A stretch of DNA of 64,000 nucleotides from Myxococcaceae bacterium (GTDB lineage: Bacteria; Myxococcota_A; Polyangia; Polyangiales; Ga0077539): the NCBI GenBank assembly GCA_004297725.1, contig SCUS01000166.1, positions 1 through 64,000 on the forward strand, written 5' to 3'. A program made the position numbers and the translations under genes. The notes under the pieces are model-generated. The model was given only the letters and a program-made list of their open reading frames with translations, did no database searches and was not told the origin of the DNA. Shown here piece after piece: positions 23,718-31,845 of this stretch. How positions within the stretch are numbered: position 1 is the stretch's first letter; every line of letters begins with the position of its first letter.

Positions 23718-24344
23718 ATGCTGACGATCTACGGAAACCCGCTGAGCACCTGCACCCGGAAGGTGCTCTGCCTCCTGGCGGAGAAGAACGCGCCCTTCGA
23801 GTTCTCGCTGATCGATTTCACCAAGGGCGAGCACAAGAAGCCGGCCTTCCTGGCGAGGCAGCCCTTCGGGCAGGTTCCGGCCATCGAGCACGACGGCTTC
23901 GAGCTCTTCGAGTCGCGGGCGATCTGCCGCTACCTCGACGAGGTCCTCGACGGCCCGAAGCTCATCCCCGGCGATGCCCGCGACCGCGCCGTCGTCGAGC
24001 AGTGGATCAGCGTCGAGAGCGCCAACTTCACGCCCCACGCCATGAGGATCATCTACCAGCTCATGCTGGGGCCGATGCGCGGCCAGACCCCCGACCTCAC
24101 GATCGTGGAGATGGCCCGCGCCTCGCTGGGCCACACGCTCTCCATCATGGAGGCCCGGCTGGAGCGGTCGGAGTACCTCGCGGGCCCGGAGTTCACCCTC
24201 GCCGACCTCGTGTACCTCCCGTACATCGAGTTTCTCTTCGCCTGCGAGCAGGGTGACCTCATCACGGGCCACCCCCTCGTCGGCGCGTGGTGGTCCCGCT
24301 GCAGCGCCCGGCCCTCGTGGCGCAGGGCCGCCGGCAGGGGCTGA
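23718..24344 (+). CDS. Glutathione S-transferase family protein, 208 aa
   Basis: ATG at 23718 with AAGGAGAT 7 nt upstream. An N-terminal thioredoxin fold (residues 1-80) has MLTIYGNPLSTCTRKVL with the Ser/Cys active-site region, FGQVPAIEHDGFELFESRAIC (cis-Pro and the ES glutathione contact) and YLDEV. The C-terminal helical domain has SEYLAGPEFTLADLVYLPYIEFL, with the conserved Asp of the N-capping box (FTLADL). The STCTRK motif and length match phi-class-like GSTs. It conjugates glutathione to electrophiles or reduces peroxides in the cytoplasm. It ends 6 bp from the stop of the convergent NmrA-like gene; both are redox-linked functions. Confidence 0.9.
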   Translation: MLTIYGNPLSTCTRKVLCLLAEKNAPFEFSLIDFTKGEHKKPAFLARQPFGQVPAIEHDGFELFESRAICRYLDEVLDGPKLIPGDARDRAVVEQWISVESANFTPHAMRIIYQLMLGPMRGQTPDLTIVEMARASLGHTLSIMEARLERSEYLAGPEFTLADLVYLPYIEFLFACEQGDLITGHPLVGAWWSRCSARPSWRRAAGRG

Positions 24345-24350
24345 GCTCCC

Positions 24351-25223
24351 TCAGCGCCCGAGCAGCGAACGGAGCACCGTCTCCAGCGTCGTCGCGCCCC
24401 GCACCCTCAGCGCGGCGCCTCCCTCGAAGCTCACGTGGTCGCGGTTGATCGCGTCGGTCATCTCCCCGTAGAGATCGGCCACCGCCGCCGAGGCGCCCAT
24501 CCCCTTCAGCGCGCCCTTCAGCCCCTCGATCGGAACCTGCACCGCCGCGATGGGCTTGCCCACCACCGCCGAGAGCGCCGCCGCCGTGTCGTCGAGCGAG
24601 TAGTCCACCGGGCCTGAAAGCTCCACCACCCGCGTTCCCGAGCGGACGGGCTCGACCAGCAGCCGCGCCGCGGTGGTGCCGATGTCCCGCGTCGCCACCT
24701 GGGAGATCTTCTTGTCCGCGATGAGGGCGTTGTAGAGCGCGCCGCCCTCGATCGCCCCAGCGAGGCTCGCCCCCCAGTTCTCCATGAAGTACGCCGCGCG
24801 AAGGAAGGTCGCCGGAACCCCGGTGGCCGCCACCTCACGCTCCAGCGCGTGCAGCGCCGCGATGGGGCCGGTGCCCGCCGGGTGCTGCGCCCCGATGGAC
24901 GACAGCACCACCACGTGCGCGGGCCTGCCCTTGCGGAGCGCCCCGGTGATGCCCGCGATCTGCGCCGGGCGCTCGCGCGACGGATCTTCGTCCGCGAAGC
25001 CGAAGGGCGGCAGCAGCACGTAGACCCCTTCGGCCCCCTCGATGGCCCGGCCGAAGGCCTCGGCGTCGGTGAGCGAGGCCACGGCGACCTCCGCCCCCCG
25101 GGCCTTCCAGGCCTCCCCCCTGGCCGCGTCTCGCACGACCACGCGCACGGGCTTGCGCTGCGAGAGCAGCGTCTCCGCGACCACAGAACCGGTATGCCCA
25201 GAGACTCCAGCGACGACGAACAT
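24351..25223 (-). CDS. NmrA-like NAD(P)-binding oxidoreductase, 290 aa
   Basis: A Rossmann fold starts directly with MFVVAGVSGHTGSVV (G-x2-G-x2-G), followed by RVVVRD, EGVYVLLPPFGFADED, VVVLSSIGAQHPAGTG and RAAYFMENW. These features place it in the NmrA/atypical SDR group that includes NAD(P)H:quinone reductases such as QorB and NADPH sensors. The Tyr-x3-Lys of classical SDRs is absent, as in other NmrA members. The start has GGAGGG 9 nt upstream. It is divergent from a LysR regulator 117 bp away and is its probable target. Substrate: quinone or NAD(P)H sensing, unresolved. Confidence 0.88.
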   Translation of the reverse strand: MFVVAGVSGHTGSVVAETLLSQRKPVRVVVRDAARGEAWKARGAEVAVASLTDAEAFGRAIEGAEGVYVLLPPFGFADEDPSRERPAQIAGITGALRKGRPAHVVVLSSIGAQHPAGTGPIAALHALEREVAATGVPATFLRAAYFMENWGASLAGAIEGGALYNALIADKKISQVATRDIGTTAARLLVEPVRSGTRVVELSGPVDYSLDDTAAALSAVVGKPIAAVQVPIEGLKGALKGMGASAAVADLYGEMTDAINRDHVSFEGGAALRVRGATTLETVLRSLLGR

Positions 25224-25237
25224 GGCGATGATCCCTC

Positions 25238-25320
25238 CGTCGGGGAGGCGTTGATGGATTGAGCGTCCCCGACGAAGGAGAGTCTGGCGCGGCTCCCTTC
25301 ATTCATCCAATCGAAGGATG
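25238..25320. promoter_or_regulatory. LysR-type operator region between the NmrA-like and lysR genes
   Basis: CATCCAATCGAAGGATG (25304-25320) is an inverted repeat with the T-N11-A form of LysR binding sites (T25306, A25318). It lies 20 bp before the lysR start. A second inverted repeat, CGTCGGGGA (25238-25246) and TCCCCGACG (25266-25274), lies in the leader of the NmrA-like gene. Binding to either by the adjacent regulator is inference from position and form. Confidence 0.55.
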
Positions 25321-25340
25321 GCATGATGGATATTCGCGCC

Positions 25341-26273
25341 ATGAATCTCTCCTCCGTCGACCTCAACCTCCTGGTGGCGCTCGAGGCGCTGCTCTCCGAG
25401 CGCAGCGTCACCCTCGCGGCGAGGCGCCTCGGGCTCAGCCAGCCCGCGGTCTCGCACGCTCTCCGCCGGCTGCGCGAGCTCTTCGGCGACCCGCTGCTGG
25501 TGCGCTCCTCGGGCGGCCTCCAGCCCACCGAGCGGGCGCTCTCGCTCTCGGCCCCGCTCGCCCACGCCCTCGAGGCCGTGCGGCGCACGCTGGAGGGACC
25601 GGCCGCCTTCGACCCGGCCACGGCGACGCGCACCTTCGCGGTGGCGACGGCGGACCACGGCTCCTTCGTGCTGCTGCCCGAGCTCTGGGCGGCGCTCAAC
25701 GCCGAGGCCCCGGGTGTCGACGTCGCGGTGCGCGCGGGGACGGTGGAGCAGGGGATGCGCGAGCTCCTCGACGGGGAGCTCGACCTGCTGGTGGGGCCCT
25801 ACCAGCGCGAGGTGGCGGGCTACTACCGGCAGCGCCTGCTGCACGAGCGCTTCGTGTGCGTGCTGCGGCGGGGGCACCCGGCCGCGCGAGGGGAGTTCAC
25901 GCTCGACCGCTGGCTCTCGCTGCCGCACCTGCTGGTGGCGCCGACGGGCAGGCCCGGCAGCGCGGTGGACGCGGCGCTCGCGGCGATGGGTCGCACCCGG
26001 AGGGTGGGGCTCTCGGTGCCGCAGTTTCTCCTGGCGCCGCACGTGGTGGCGGCGTCGGAGCTGGTGTGGACGGCGCCCGAGCGCATGGCCCGCGCGTACG
26101 CGGCGCTGCTGCCGCTGACGGTGGTGCCGGTGCCCATCGCGCTGGAGGGCTTCACGGTGTGGCAGAGCTGGCACGAGCGGAGGCACCGCGACCCGGGGCA
26201 CGCGTGGCTGCGGCAGCGGGTGCGCGCCGTGGCCGCGGGGACGCGGCGGGAGGACGAGCGCGGCGACGAGTGA
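25341..26273 (+). CDS. LysR-family transcriptional regulator, 310 aa
   Basis: The start is taken at MNLSSVDLNLLVALEALL (25341), which is where family members begin; an ATG at 25323 would add six residues. The winged helix-turn-helix spans about 5-62, with SVTLAARRLGLSQPAVSHALRR and FGDPLLVRSSGGLQPTERA. The effector domain follows (about 90-300), with FAVATADHGSFVLLPEL and EQGMRELLDGELDLLVGPY, resembling the NodD/PcpR-like group that responds to aromatic compounds. The C-terminus is Arg/Asp/Glu-rich. Divergent orientation and the intergenic T-N11-A palindrome suggest it controls the NmrA-like gene and itself. Confidence 0.92.
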   Translation: MNLSSVDLNLLVALEALLSERSVTLAARRLGLSQPAVSHALRRLRELFGDPLLVRSSGGLQPTERALSLSAPLAHALEAVRRTLEGPAAFDPATATRTFAVATADHGSFVLLPELWAALNAEAPGVDVAVRAGTVEQGMRELLDGELDLLVGPYQREVAGYYRQRLLHERFVCVLRRGHPAARGEFTLDRWLSLPHLLVAPTGRPGSAVDAALAAMGRTRRVGLSVPQFLLAPHVVAASELVWTAPERMARAYAALLPLTVVPVPIALEGFTVWQSWHERRHRDPGHAWLRQRVRAVAAGTRREDERGDE

Positions 26274-26352
26274 GGTTGCGCCCACTGGACAGCGGGAGCG
26301 TCCCGGGATGAGTCTCCGCGCGCCGAGAGGGTTCGGCGCCGGAGAGACTCGC

Positions 26353-27885
26353 ATGGGACTGCTCGACTCGATGTTTGGTGGAGGGACCAACCTCACGCTC
26401 ACGCTCGACCGACCGACGGGATCGCCCGGCGGCGTCATCGGCGGGGCCATCACGCTCACCGGCGGCAAGAAGCCGCTCAAGCTCACGACGCTGCGAGCGC
26501 ACCTGATCTACGTCTCGGTGCACTCCAACCCCGAAGGGGGACTGCCCGACATCCAGACCCGCGTGGTGGGTGAGCAGACCGTCGCCGCGGGCATCGACCT
26601 CGCGCCCGGCTCGTCGCACGCCTTCACCTTCCGCATCACGCTCCCCTACGACACGCTCCCCACGGCGCACAACGTCACCTACCGGGTGCAGGCCGTGGCC
26701 GACATCCCCGGCGTGAAGGACCCGGCCGCCGAGGTCGACCTCAAGGTCGTCGACGCCGACGTCGACGCGCACCGCACCATCCCCCTGCAGGAGATCTACG
26801 CGCGCTTCCCGGGGCTGCAGTCGCCCGACCCCACGCAGCTCTGCCGCGCCATGAACGACCTCTTCCTCGAGTGCTACTCCAACGGGGGGCAGTTCATGGA
26901 GGCCGAGCCCCTGCTCGCGCACCACATGCGAACGGGCTCCGTGGAGGTTCGCCGCCAGGCGCTCCAGGCCTGGGCCAACCTGGTCGACAACCGGGTGCAG
27001 CCGCAGCACCTGCAGTCGCTCTACGCCGTGGCCAACGTCCCCGGGCTCGACCAGGAGACCTTCGACGAGGTGATCCGCTCGGCGTGCAAGTTCGCCGAGG
27101 AGGGCGCCTTCGCGATGGTGCAGCAGCTCGCCACCTACGCCGACCCGCACGTCCGCCGGGTCACCGCGGAGAGCCTGCGCTTCCACGCCGCGTCTCGCTT
27201 CCAGGGCAAGCGCGAGCTGCTGATCCAGATGATCCGCGACGCCGACCCGCAGGTGCGCGCCGCGGCCGTCATGGCCTTCGGGGATTTCCGCGACGACCAG
27301 CAGGTGATGTACGGCGTCGCCAACCAGATCGACAGCGACCCCTCTCCCGAGGTGCAGGCCGCCTGCATCGGGACCCTCTCGCTGGCGCACCACCACGGCC
27401 TCGGCGAGCTCACCCTCGCGGTCTACGAGAAGCACGTCGCCAACCCCAACGAGCGGGTGCGCCAGGAGATCGCGGAGAACCTCCACTGGCAGCCCGAGGC
27501 CGCCGCGCAGCGCATCTGGGGCCTCGCCCAGCGGCTGCTCAGCGACTCCTCGGAGAGCGTGCGGCGCGCGATGGCGTTCCAGTTCTGCAACATGGAGCGC
27601 TTCCCGCAGCTTCTGCCGTTGATCCAGCACGCGGCGGAGAACGACCCCTCGGCGGAGGTTCGCCGCGAGGCCCTTCGCGGGATGGCGCGCATCTCACCCC
27701 CGCAGCAGCTCATCGCCTACTACCAGAGCAAGCTCAACCAGAACCCCGACACCGAGACCCTCTGGGCGATCATCAGCGGGCTGCGCGACCACAACACCAC
27801 GCGCGAGGCCAAGGCCCTGCTCACCCGGCTGGGGCAGCACCCCGACCAGGACATCGCCAACGCCGCGCGCGACGCGATGAGCTGA
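26353..27885 (+). CDS. Spo0M-like (arrestin-fold) domain fused to HEAT repeats, 510 aa
   Basis: The ATG at 26353 (MGLLDSMFGGGTNLTLTLDR) matches the usual SpoOM start. Residues 1-135 have the paired beta-sandwich pattern of Spo0M (SPGGVIGGAITLTGGKKPLK, IDLAPGSSHAFTFRITLPYD, NVTYRVQAVADIPGVKDPAA). From about 160 to the end run HEAT-type helices (SVEVRRQALQAWANLVD, HVRRVTAESLRFHAASRF, DPQVRAAAVMAFGDFRDD, NERVRQEIAENLHWQ, AEVRREALRGMARI). In Bacillus Spo0M is a 258-aa sporulation-control and cell-division protein; here its C-terminal half is replaced by HEAT repeats, which probably bind a partner. It is followed 40 bp downstream by a DUF1993 gene, likely cotranscribed. Confidence 0.85.
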   Translation: MGLLDSMFGGGTNLTLTLDRPTGSPGGVIGGAITLTGGKKPLKLTTLRAHLIYVSVHSNPEGGLPDIQTRVVGEQTVAAGIDLAPGSSHAFTFRITLPYDTLPTAHNVTYRVQAVADIPGVKDPAAEVDLKVVDADVDAHRTIPLQEIYARFPGLQSPDPTQLCRAMNDLFLECYSNGGQFMEAEPLLAHHMRTGSVEVRRQALQAWANLVDNRVQPQHLQSLYAVANVPGLDQETFDEVIRSACKFAEEGAFAMVQQLATYADPHVRRVTAESLRFHAASRFQGKRELLIQMIRDADPQVRAAAVMAFGDFRDDQQVMYGVANQIDSDPSPEVQAACIGTLSLAHHHGLGELTLAVYEKHVANPNERVRQEIAENLHWQPEAAAQRIWGLAQRLLSDSSESVRRAMAFQFCNMERFPQLLPLIQHAAENDPSAEVRREALRGMARISPPQQLIAYYQSKLNQNPDTETLWAIISGLRDHNTTREAKALLTRLGQHPDQDIANAARDAMS

Positions 27886-27925
27886 TCGCTCGATCGACCC
27901 AACGGACCCATTGAAGGAGACAGCG

Positions 27926-28432
27926 ATGTATTTCGAGATGTTTCAGCAGATGAAGAAGATGCTCGGGCAGTTCGACGTGTGGTTCGAGCACGCCGAGGCG
28001 CACGCGAAGGCGAAGTCCTTCGACGCCAACGTCTACCTCGGCCTGCGGCTGGCGCCCGACCAGTTCGCCTTCGCCCGCCAGGTGCAGGTCGCCTGCGACA
28101 CGGCGAAGCTGGGCGCCGCGCGCCTCACCGGGAGGGAGGCCCCCAAGCACGAGGACAACGAGGGCAACCTCGGCGAGCTCAGGGCCCGCGTCCACTCCAC
28201 CATCGCCTACCTCGACACCTTCAGCGCGAAGGACTTCGAGGGCACCTCGACCCGGGTCATCACCCAGCCCCGCTGGGAGGGCAAGACCATGACCGGCGCG
28301 GCCTTCTTCCTCCAGCACGTGGTGCCGAACTTCTTCTTCCACATGTCGCAGGCCTACGCGATCCTCCGCCACAACGGCGTGCCGCTGGGCAAGCGCGACT
28401 ACCTCGGCGTGCTCGACATGCGCGCTCCCTGA
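27926..28432 (+). CDS. DUF1993 family protein, 168 aa
   Basis: ATG at 27926 with AAGGAG 6-7 nt upstream. Family signatures: FDVWFEHAEAHAKAKSFD near the start, RLAPDQFAFARQVQVACDTAK in the centre and FFLQHVVPNFFFHMSQAYAILRHNGVPLGKRDYLG at the end (shown in parts; His and Tyr positions conserved). DUF1993 proteins are four-helix DinB-like folds of unknown activity. It follows the Spo0M-HEAT gene by 40 bp. Its stop codon abuts the stop of the convergent DUF72 gene. Confidence 0.88.
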   Translation: MYFEMFQQMKKMLGQFDVWFEHAEAHAKAKSFDANVYLGLRLAPDQFAFARQVQVACDTAKLGAARLTGREAPKHEDNEGNLGELRARVHSTIAYLDTFSAKDFEGTSTRVITQPRWEGKTMTGAAFFLQHVVPNFFFHMSQAYAILRHNGVPLGKRDYLGVLDMRAP

Positions 28433-29407
28433 TCACCCCCCCGCGACGGCCTCCGCCAGCGCGCGGATGGTCAGCGGCGAGCTCCCCTCGGCCTTGTTGT
28501 TCACCAGCACCCAGGTCTCCAGTCCGCCGCCCAGGGCCTCGACGATCACCGAGAGCGTGTCCGCCCGCCTCGCCGGGTCGACGTCCTGCAGTCGGTTGAA
28601 GGGGGCGAAGTCCCGCCTCCGCTCTTCGTAGCGGGTGTGCGGCGGCATGAGCAGCCGCACCACCGCGAAGGGCTGATCGCGCAGCGCCACCACCGCGCGC
28701 TGCGCCCCGGGCAGCGGCATGTGCGTGTGGAGGTTGTAGACGTGGGCCGCGCGCCGCTCGCGGAGCACGCTGGCGTAGGCGGTCTTGAGCAGCCCCGGGT
28801 CGCGCAGCTCGACGGCCACCGGGATGCGCGGATCGAGCTCGGAGAGCATCGCGTCGAGGCGGCGCGCGAAGGCCGCCGCGTCGCCCGAGAAGGCCCGCGG
28901 CACCATCGGGAACTCGAAGAGCACCGCCGCGGTGTGCGGGAGGAAGTGCCCCAGCACGGCGTCGCCGAGGTCGCGCTGGAAGCGCTCGACGGAGCAGTAG
29001 TCGGGGTTGGCGACGGGCGACTCGTCGCGGCGGTTGGGGACGATCGCGGAGGTCACGCTCGCGGGCGCCTTGAGCACGCACTTGAAGCCCGGAGGGAGCT
29101 GCGAGGCGTAGCGGTCGAGGTCCGCCGGGGGGAGCGGCGCGTAGTAGCTGCGGTCGATGCCGACGGTGGTGAGCAGCGGGTGGCGGGCGTACTCGCGGAG
29201 GCCGTCGTGGGCGAGGTCGGATTCGGTGTAGCGGCGCGACCAGACGAGGCCCTCCCAGCCGGTGGAGAACCACGAGCTGGTGCCGAAGTGGAGCTTCGGG
29301 GGGAGGCGGGCGGCCACCGCGGCGGCCTCGCGGTAGACCGGGCCGAGGGGGTCGGGGCCGGCGAAGAGGTCGAGCTGGGCGATGGGGGCGGAGCGGCGCG
29401 TGGGCAT
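28433..29407 (-). CDS. DUF72 (YecE-like) TIM-barrel protein, 324 aa
   Basis: DUF72 signatures: HFGTSSWFSTGWEGLVWSRRY near residue 40, then TVGIDRSYYAPLPPADLDRY, PPGFKCVLKAPASVT, AVLFEFP, IPVAVELRDPGLL and LETWVLVNNKAEGSSPLT, the end of a TIM barrel. The family is widespread and has a proposed but unproven link to Fe-S or nucleic-acid metabolism; no catalytic role is established. It is slightly longer than usual because of a 40-residue N-terminal extension (QLDLFAGPDPLGPVYREAA). ATG at 29407. It is divergent from the QEGLA-motif gene. Confidence 0.9.
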   Translation of the reverse strand: MPTRRSAPIAQLDLFAGPDPLGPVYREAAAVAARLPPKLHFGTSSWFSTGWEGLVWSRRYTESDLAHDGLREYARHPLLTTVGIDRSYYAPLPPADLDRYASQLPPGFKCVLKAPASVTSAIVPNRRDESPVANPDYCSVERFQRDLGDAVLGHFLPHTAAVLFEFPMVPRAFSGDAAAFARRLDAMLSELDPRIPVAVELRDPGLLKTAYASVLRERRAAHVYNLHTHMPLPGAQRAVVALRDQPFAVVRLLMPPHTRYEERRRDFAPFNRLQDVDPARRADTLSVIVEALGGGLETWVLVNNKAEGSSPLTIRALAEAVAGG

Positions 29408-29502
29408 CGGTGGGACTCTCCGGGTGGGTCAGCGTAGCGGCGCGCCGGAGGGGGAGCCAAGGCTTCGGGCGGCGATCGCGCCAGGCACTAAGATGTCGAG
29501 CG

Positions 29503-30783
29503 ATGGACCTGCCCTCCGACGAGACGATCCGAGAGCGACTGGCCTGGGTGGACGGCCTCGCGAAGAGCGACGTGAAGGTGCGGGTGCTGGAGGCCATCGG
29601 GTGGCCGCGCGAGGTCGAGGAGCGCTTCTTCGAGGGAGGGGCGAGCTCGCTCCCGGAGGTGAGCTACGACGTCGACCGGGACGCCCTGCGCGACCGGGTG
29701 AAGGAGCTCGACCGGGCGGAGAAGAGCATCGAGGGGGACGACCCGATCACCGAGTGGCTGCGCTCGTCGGTGGCCTCGATGCGCGACGCCTCGCGGCTGG
29801 TGCTGGCGCTGGGGACGGCGGAGTTCTCGCGGCTCTCGAAGGAACTCTACGGCGGCCCTCGCACTCGCTTCCACGGGGGCAACGAGCGCAACATCGACCT
29901 GGCCCACCATGTGATCGAGCGCCTCCGACCGCACGGCAGGGACGAGGCGGTGGACGAGGGCGACGTGGAGACCCTGGACGCCGAGGCGCTGGCGAGCTCG
30001 CTTCGGGCGAGGCTGGCGCGCGAGTACCCGAGCATGGCGATCGCGGTGCTGGTCGACCCCGGGGCGACCGCCAAGGTGGTGGCCGGGGCGAGCCGGGTGA
30101 GGGTGCGCGCGGACGCGACCTTCTCCCCATGGGAGGCCGACGCGCTCTGGCATCACGAGGTCGAGACGCACTCGCTCTCCGGGCAGAACGGCGCCGCGCA
30201 GCCCGCGCTGGGCTTCCTGCGCACGGGCGGCCCGCGGTCGACGCGCACGCAGGAGGGGCTCGCGGTGTTCAGCGAGCTGCACCACCACTGCGCGTCCATC
30301 GAGCGGCTGCAGCGCCTCGCCAACCGGGTGCTGCTGGTGGACATGGCCGAGCAGGGGGCGAGCTTCCTCGACCTCTACCGGCACCTGGTGGCGCGGGGAG
30401 CGCCCGAGCGCGAGGCCTACCTCGACGCGCAGCGGGTCTGCCGCGGGGGCCTGGTCACCGGCGGAGCGCCCTTCACCAAGGACACCGTCTACCTGGCCGG
30501 CCTGCTGGACGTGCAGGCCTTCCTGAGCGCGGTGGTGCGCGAGGGCTTCCGCGACGAGATGGAGCTCCTGGTGAGCGGGCGCCTCGCCCTGGAAGACCTG
30601 ACCGCGCTGGTGCACCTGCGGCGCCGGGGGATCCTGCAGCGCCCGCGCTACATTCCCGCGTGGCTGCGGCGCTGGCGGACGCTGGTGCCGGAGTTCGCGT
30701 TCCTGTCCTTCCTCGACGCCATCGCCCTGCAGCGGGTGCAGTCGCAGTACGAGGCGCTCATCCACGCCGCGACGGAGACGTGA
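29503..30783 (+). CDS. DUF1704/QEGLA-motif metallopeptidase-like protein, 426 aa
   Basis: ATG at 29503. The diagnostic motifs are WHHEVETHSLSGQNG (about 215-230), an HExxxH zinc site, and TQEGLAVFSE (about 246-255), which supplies the third ligand Glu. The gene family is annotated as flavohemoglobin expression-modulating QEGLA-motif proteins and is related to the eukaryotic MATCAP tubulin carboxypeptidases. FHGGNERNIDLAHHV near 125 and GGAPFTKDTVYLAGLLDVQAF near 325 are also typical. Cytoplasmic. The substrate in bacteria is not known. It appears monocistronic. Confidence 0.87.
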   Translation: MDLPSDETIRERLAWVDGLAKSDVKVRVLEAIGWPREVEERFFEGGASSLPEVSYDVDRDALRDRVKELDRAEKSIEGDDPITEWLRSSVASMRDASRLVLALGTAEFSRLSKELYGGPRTRFHGGNERNIDLAHHVIERLRPHGRDEAVDEGDVETLDAEALASSLRARLAREYPSMAIAVLVDPGATAKVVAGASRVRVRADATFSPWEADALWHHEVETHSLSGQNGAAQPALGFLRTGGPRSTRTQEGLAVFSELHHHCASIERLQRLANRVLLVDMAEQGASFLDLYRHLVARGAPEREAYLDAQRVCRGGLVTGGAPFTKDTVYLAGLLDVQAFLSAVVREGFRDEMELLVSGRLALEDLTALVHLRRRGILQRPRYIPAWLRRWRTLVPEFAFLSFLDAIALQRVQSQYEALIHAATET

Positions 30784-31091
30784 CGAATTCTTTGTGGCCC
30801 GAGAGACCCGCGATAGGGTCCCTCTTGCCTGAGGGCGCTGCGGTGCTGGTCGAGGTCCTCCCTCCTCGATCCCTGCGGTACCACCCTCCCGGGTGCGTGG
30901 ACGATGCGGCGCGTGAGCGCTCATCGGACTTCGCGGCAGCGGCTCCGTTCGTACGGCCGCGCGATTGCTGGGGTGCGTCCGTCCACGCATTTCCCGAAGA
31001 AGCAGTCGCGCGGTAGTCGAACAGGGGCCGATCTGCCATTTGGGCGCCCAGCGACCCCGTCGGCGGTCGCCCCCGGCGGCAGCCCGGACCG
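30784..31091. other. Intergenic region, 308 bp, no feature recognised
   Basis: The gap lies between two convergent genes. It has lower codon-position bias than its neighbours. A minus-strand frame at 30758-31039 (MADRPLFDYRATASS...) overlaps the previous gene and looks random. No terminator hairpin with a convincing stem was found. Confidence 0.5.
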
Positions 31092-31775
31092 TCAGCTCAC
31101 CGGGGTGCCGAAGTTCTGCGTGGTCGCCTCAGGCCGCTTCACCGGGAAGGGCCCCGGCGTCGGCTCCGGCGGAACCAGCGACGGCGTCCGCTGCACCACC
31201 CCGACGGCCGGCGCTGCGGCCGACGCGGCGCTCGGGCTCGCCGCGCTCCGGAGGGCCGCGAGCCCGGGCGCGGGAGCCTGCTCGCCGAAGCGGTCGAGCC
31301 ACCACGCGCCCGCCAGCCCCGCGTAGGTCGCGAGCACCGAGAGGCTGAGCGCCACCATCCAGATCGCCTGCTGCGTCCACCCGGGGCGCGCGCCCAGCGC
31401 GTCGATGGTGATCGCCGCCGCGACCGCCGCCATCGGCGCGTAGAGCCACGACATCGCCGAGCGCACCACGGCCCGACGCCACGGCACCTGCTCGGACACC
31501 AGGTCGAGGTCGACCATCGCCGTCGGAACCCGCGCCAGCGCCGCCAGCAGCAGGTCGCGCCGCGCGAGGCCCACCTCCAACGAGCCCCCGGCCACCGCCA
31601 GCAGCGGCGCCACGAAGAGGTACCTCGGCTCGGCGCTCTGCCCGTGCACCAGCAGCCAGGCGGACACCCCCGCCAGCGTCGCGAGGCGCAGCCCGAGGGT
31701 CTGCCCGTGCACGCTGGCGCGCAGCGTCGCGAGGAAGCGTTGGTGCTCGGCGTGGGGGTGCTGCTGGGGTTCCAT
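31092..31775 (-). CDS. Membrane protein of unknown function, 227 aa
   Basis: ATG at 31775 (MEPQQHPHAEHQRFLATLRA). About four hydrophobic segments: LRLATLAGVSAWLLVHG, RYLFVAPLLAVAGGSLEVGL, SWLYAPMAAVAAAITIDALG and AIWMVALSLSVLATYAGLAGAWWLD. The C-terminal 60 residues are a Pro/Ala/Ser-rich cytoplasmic or periplasmic tail ending KRPEATTQNFGTPVS. No domain is recognised. It is divergent from the phosphotransferase gene with only 70 bp between the starts. Confidence 0.78.
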   Translation of the reverse strand: MEPQQHPHAEHQRFLATLRASVHGQTLGLRLATLAGVSAWLLVHGQSAEPRYLFVAPLLAVAGGSLEVGLARRDLLLAALARVPTAMVDLDLVSEQVPWRRAVVRSAMSWLYAPMAAVAAAITIDALGARPGWTQQAIWMVALSLSVLATYAGLAGAWWLDRFGEQAPAPGLAALRSAASPSAASAAAPAVGVVQRTPSLVPPEPTPGPFPVKRPEATTQNFGTPVS

Positions 31776-31845
31776 GAGGCCGGATCGTAGCGGCCTTCGG
31801 GGTCGCGAGCCACGTCCCGGGCGTGTAGCGTCAGGGACAGACGCC

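Noticed and set aside
30758..31039. Minus-strand frame MADRPLFDYRATASS... in the 308-bp gap
   Set aside because: It overlaps the end of a well-supported gene, has no ribosome binding site and a random composition.
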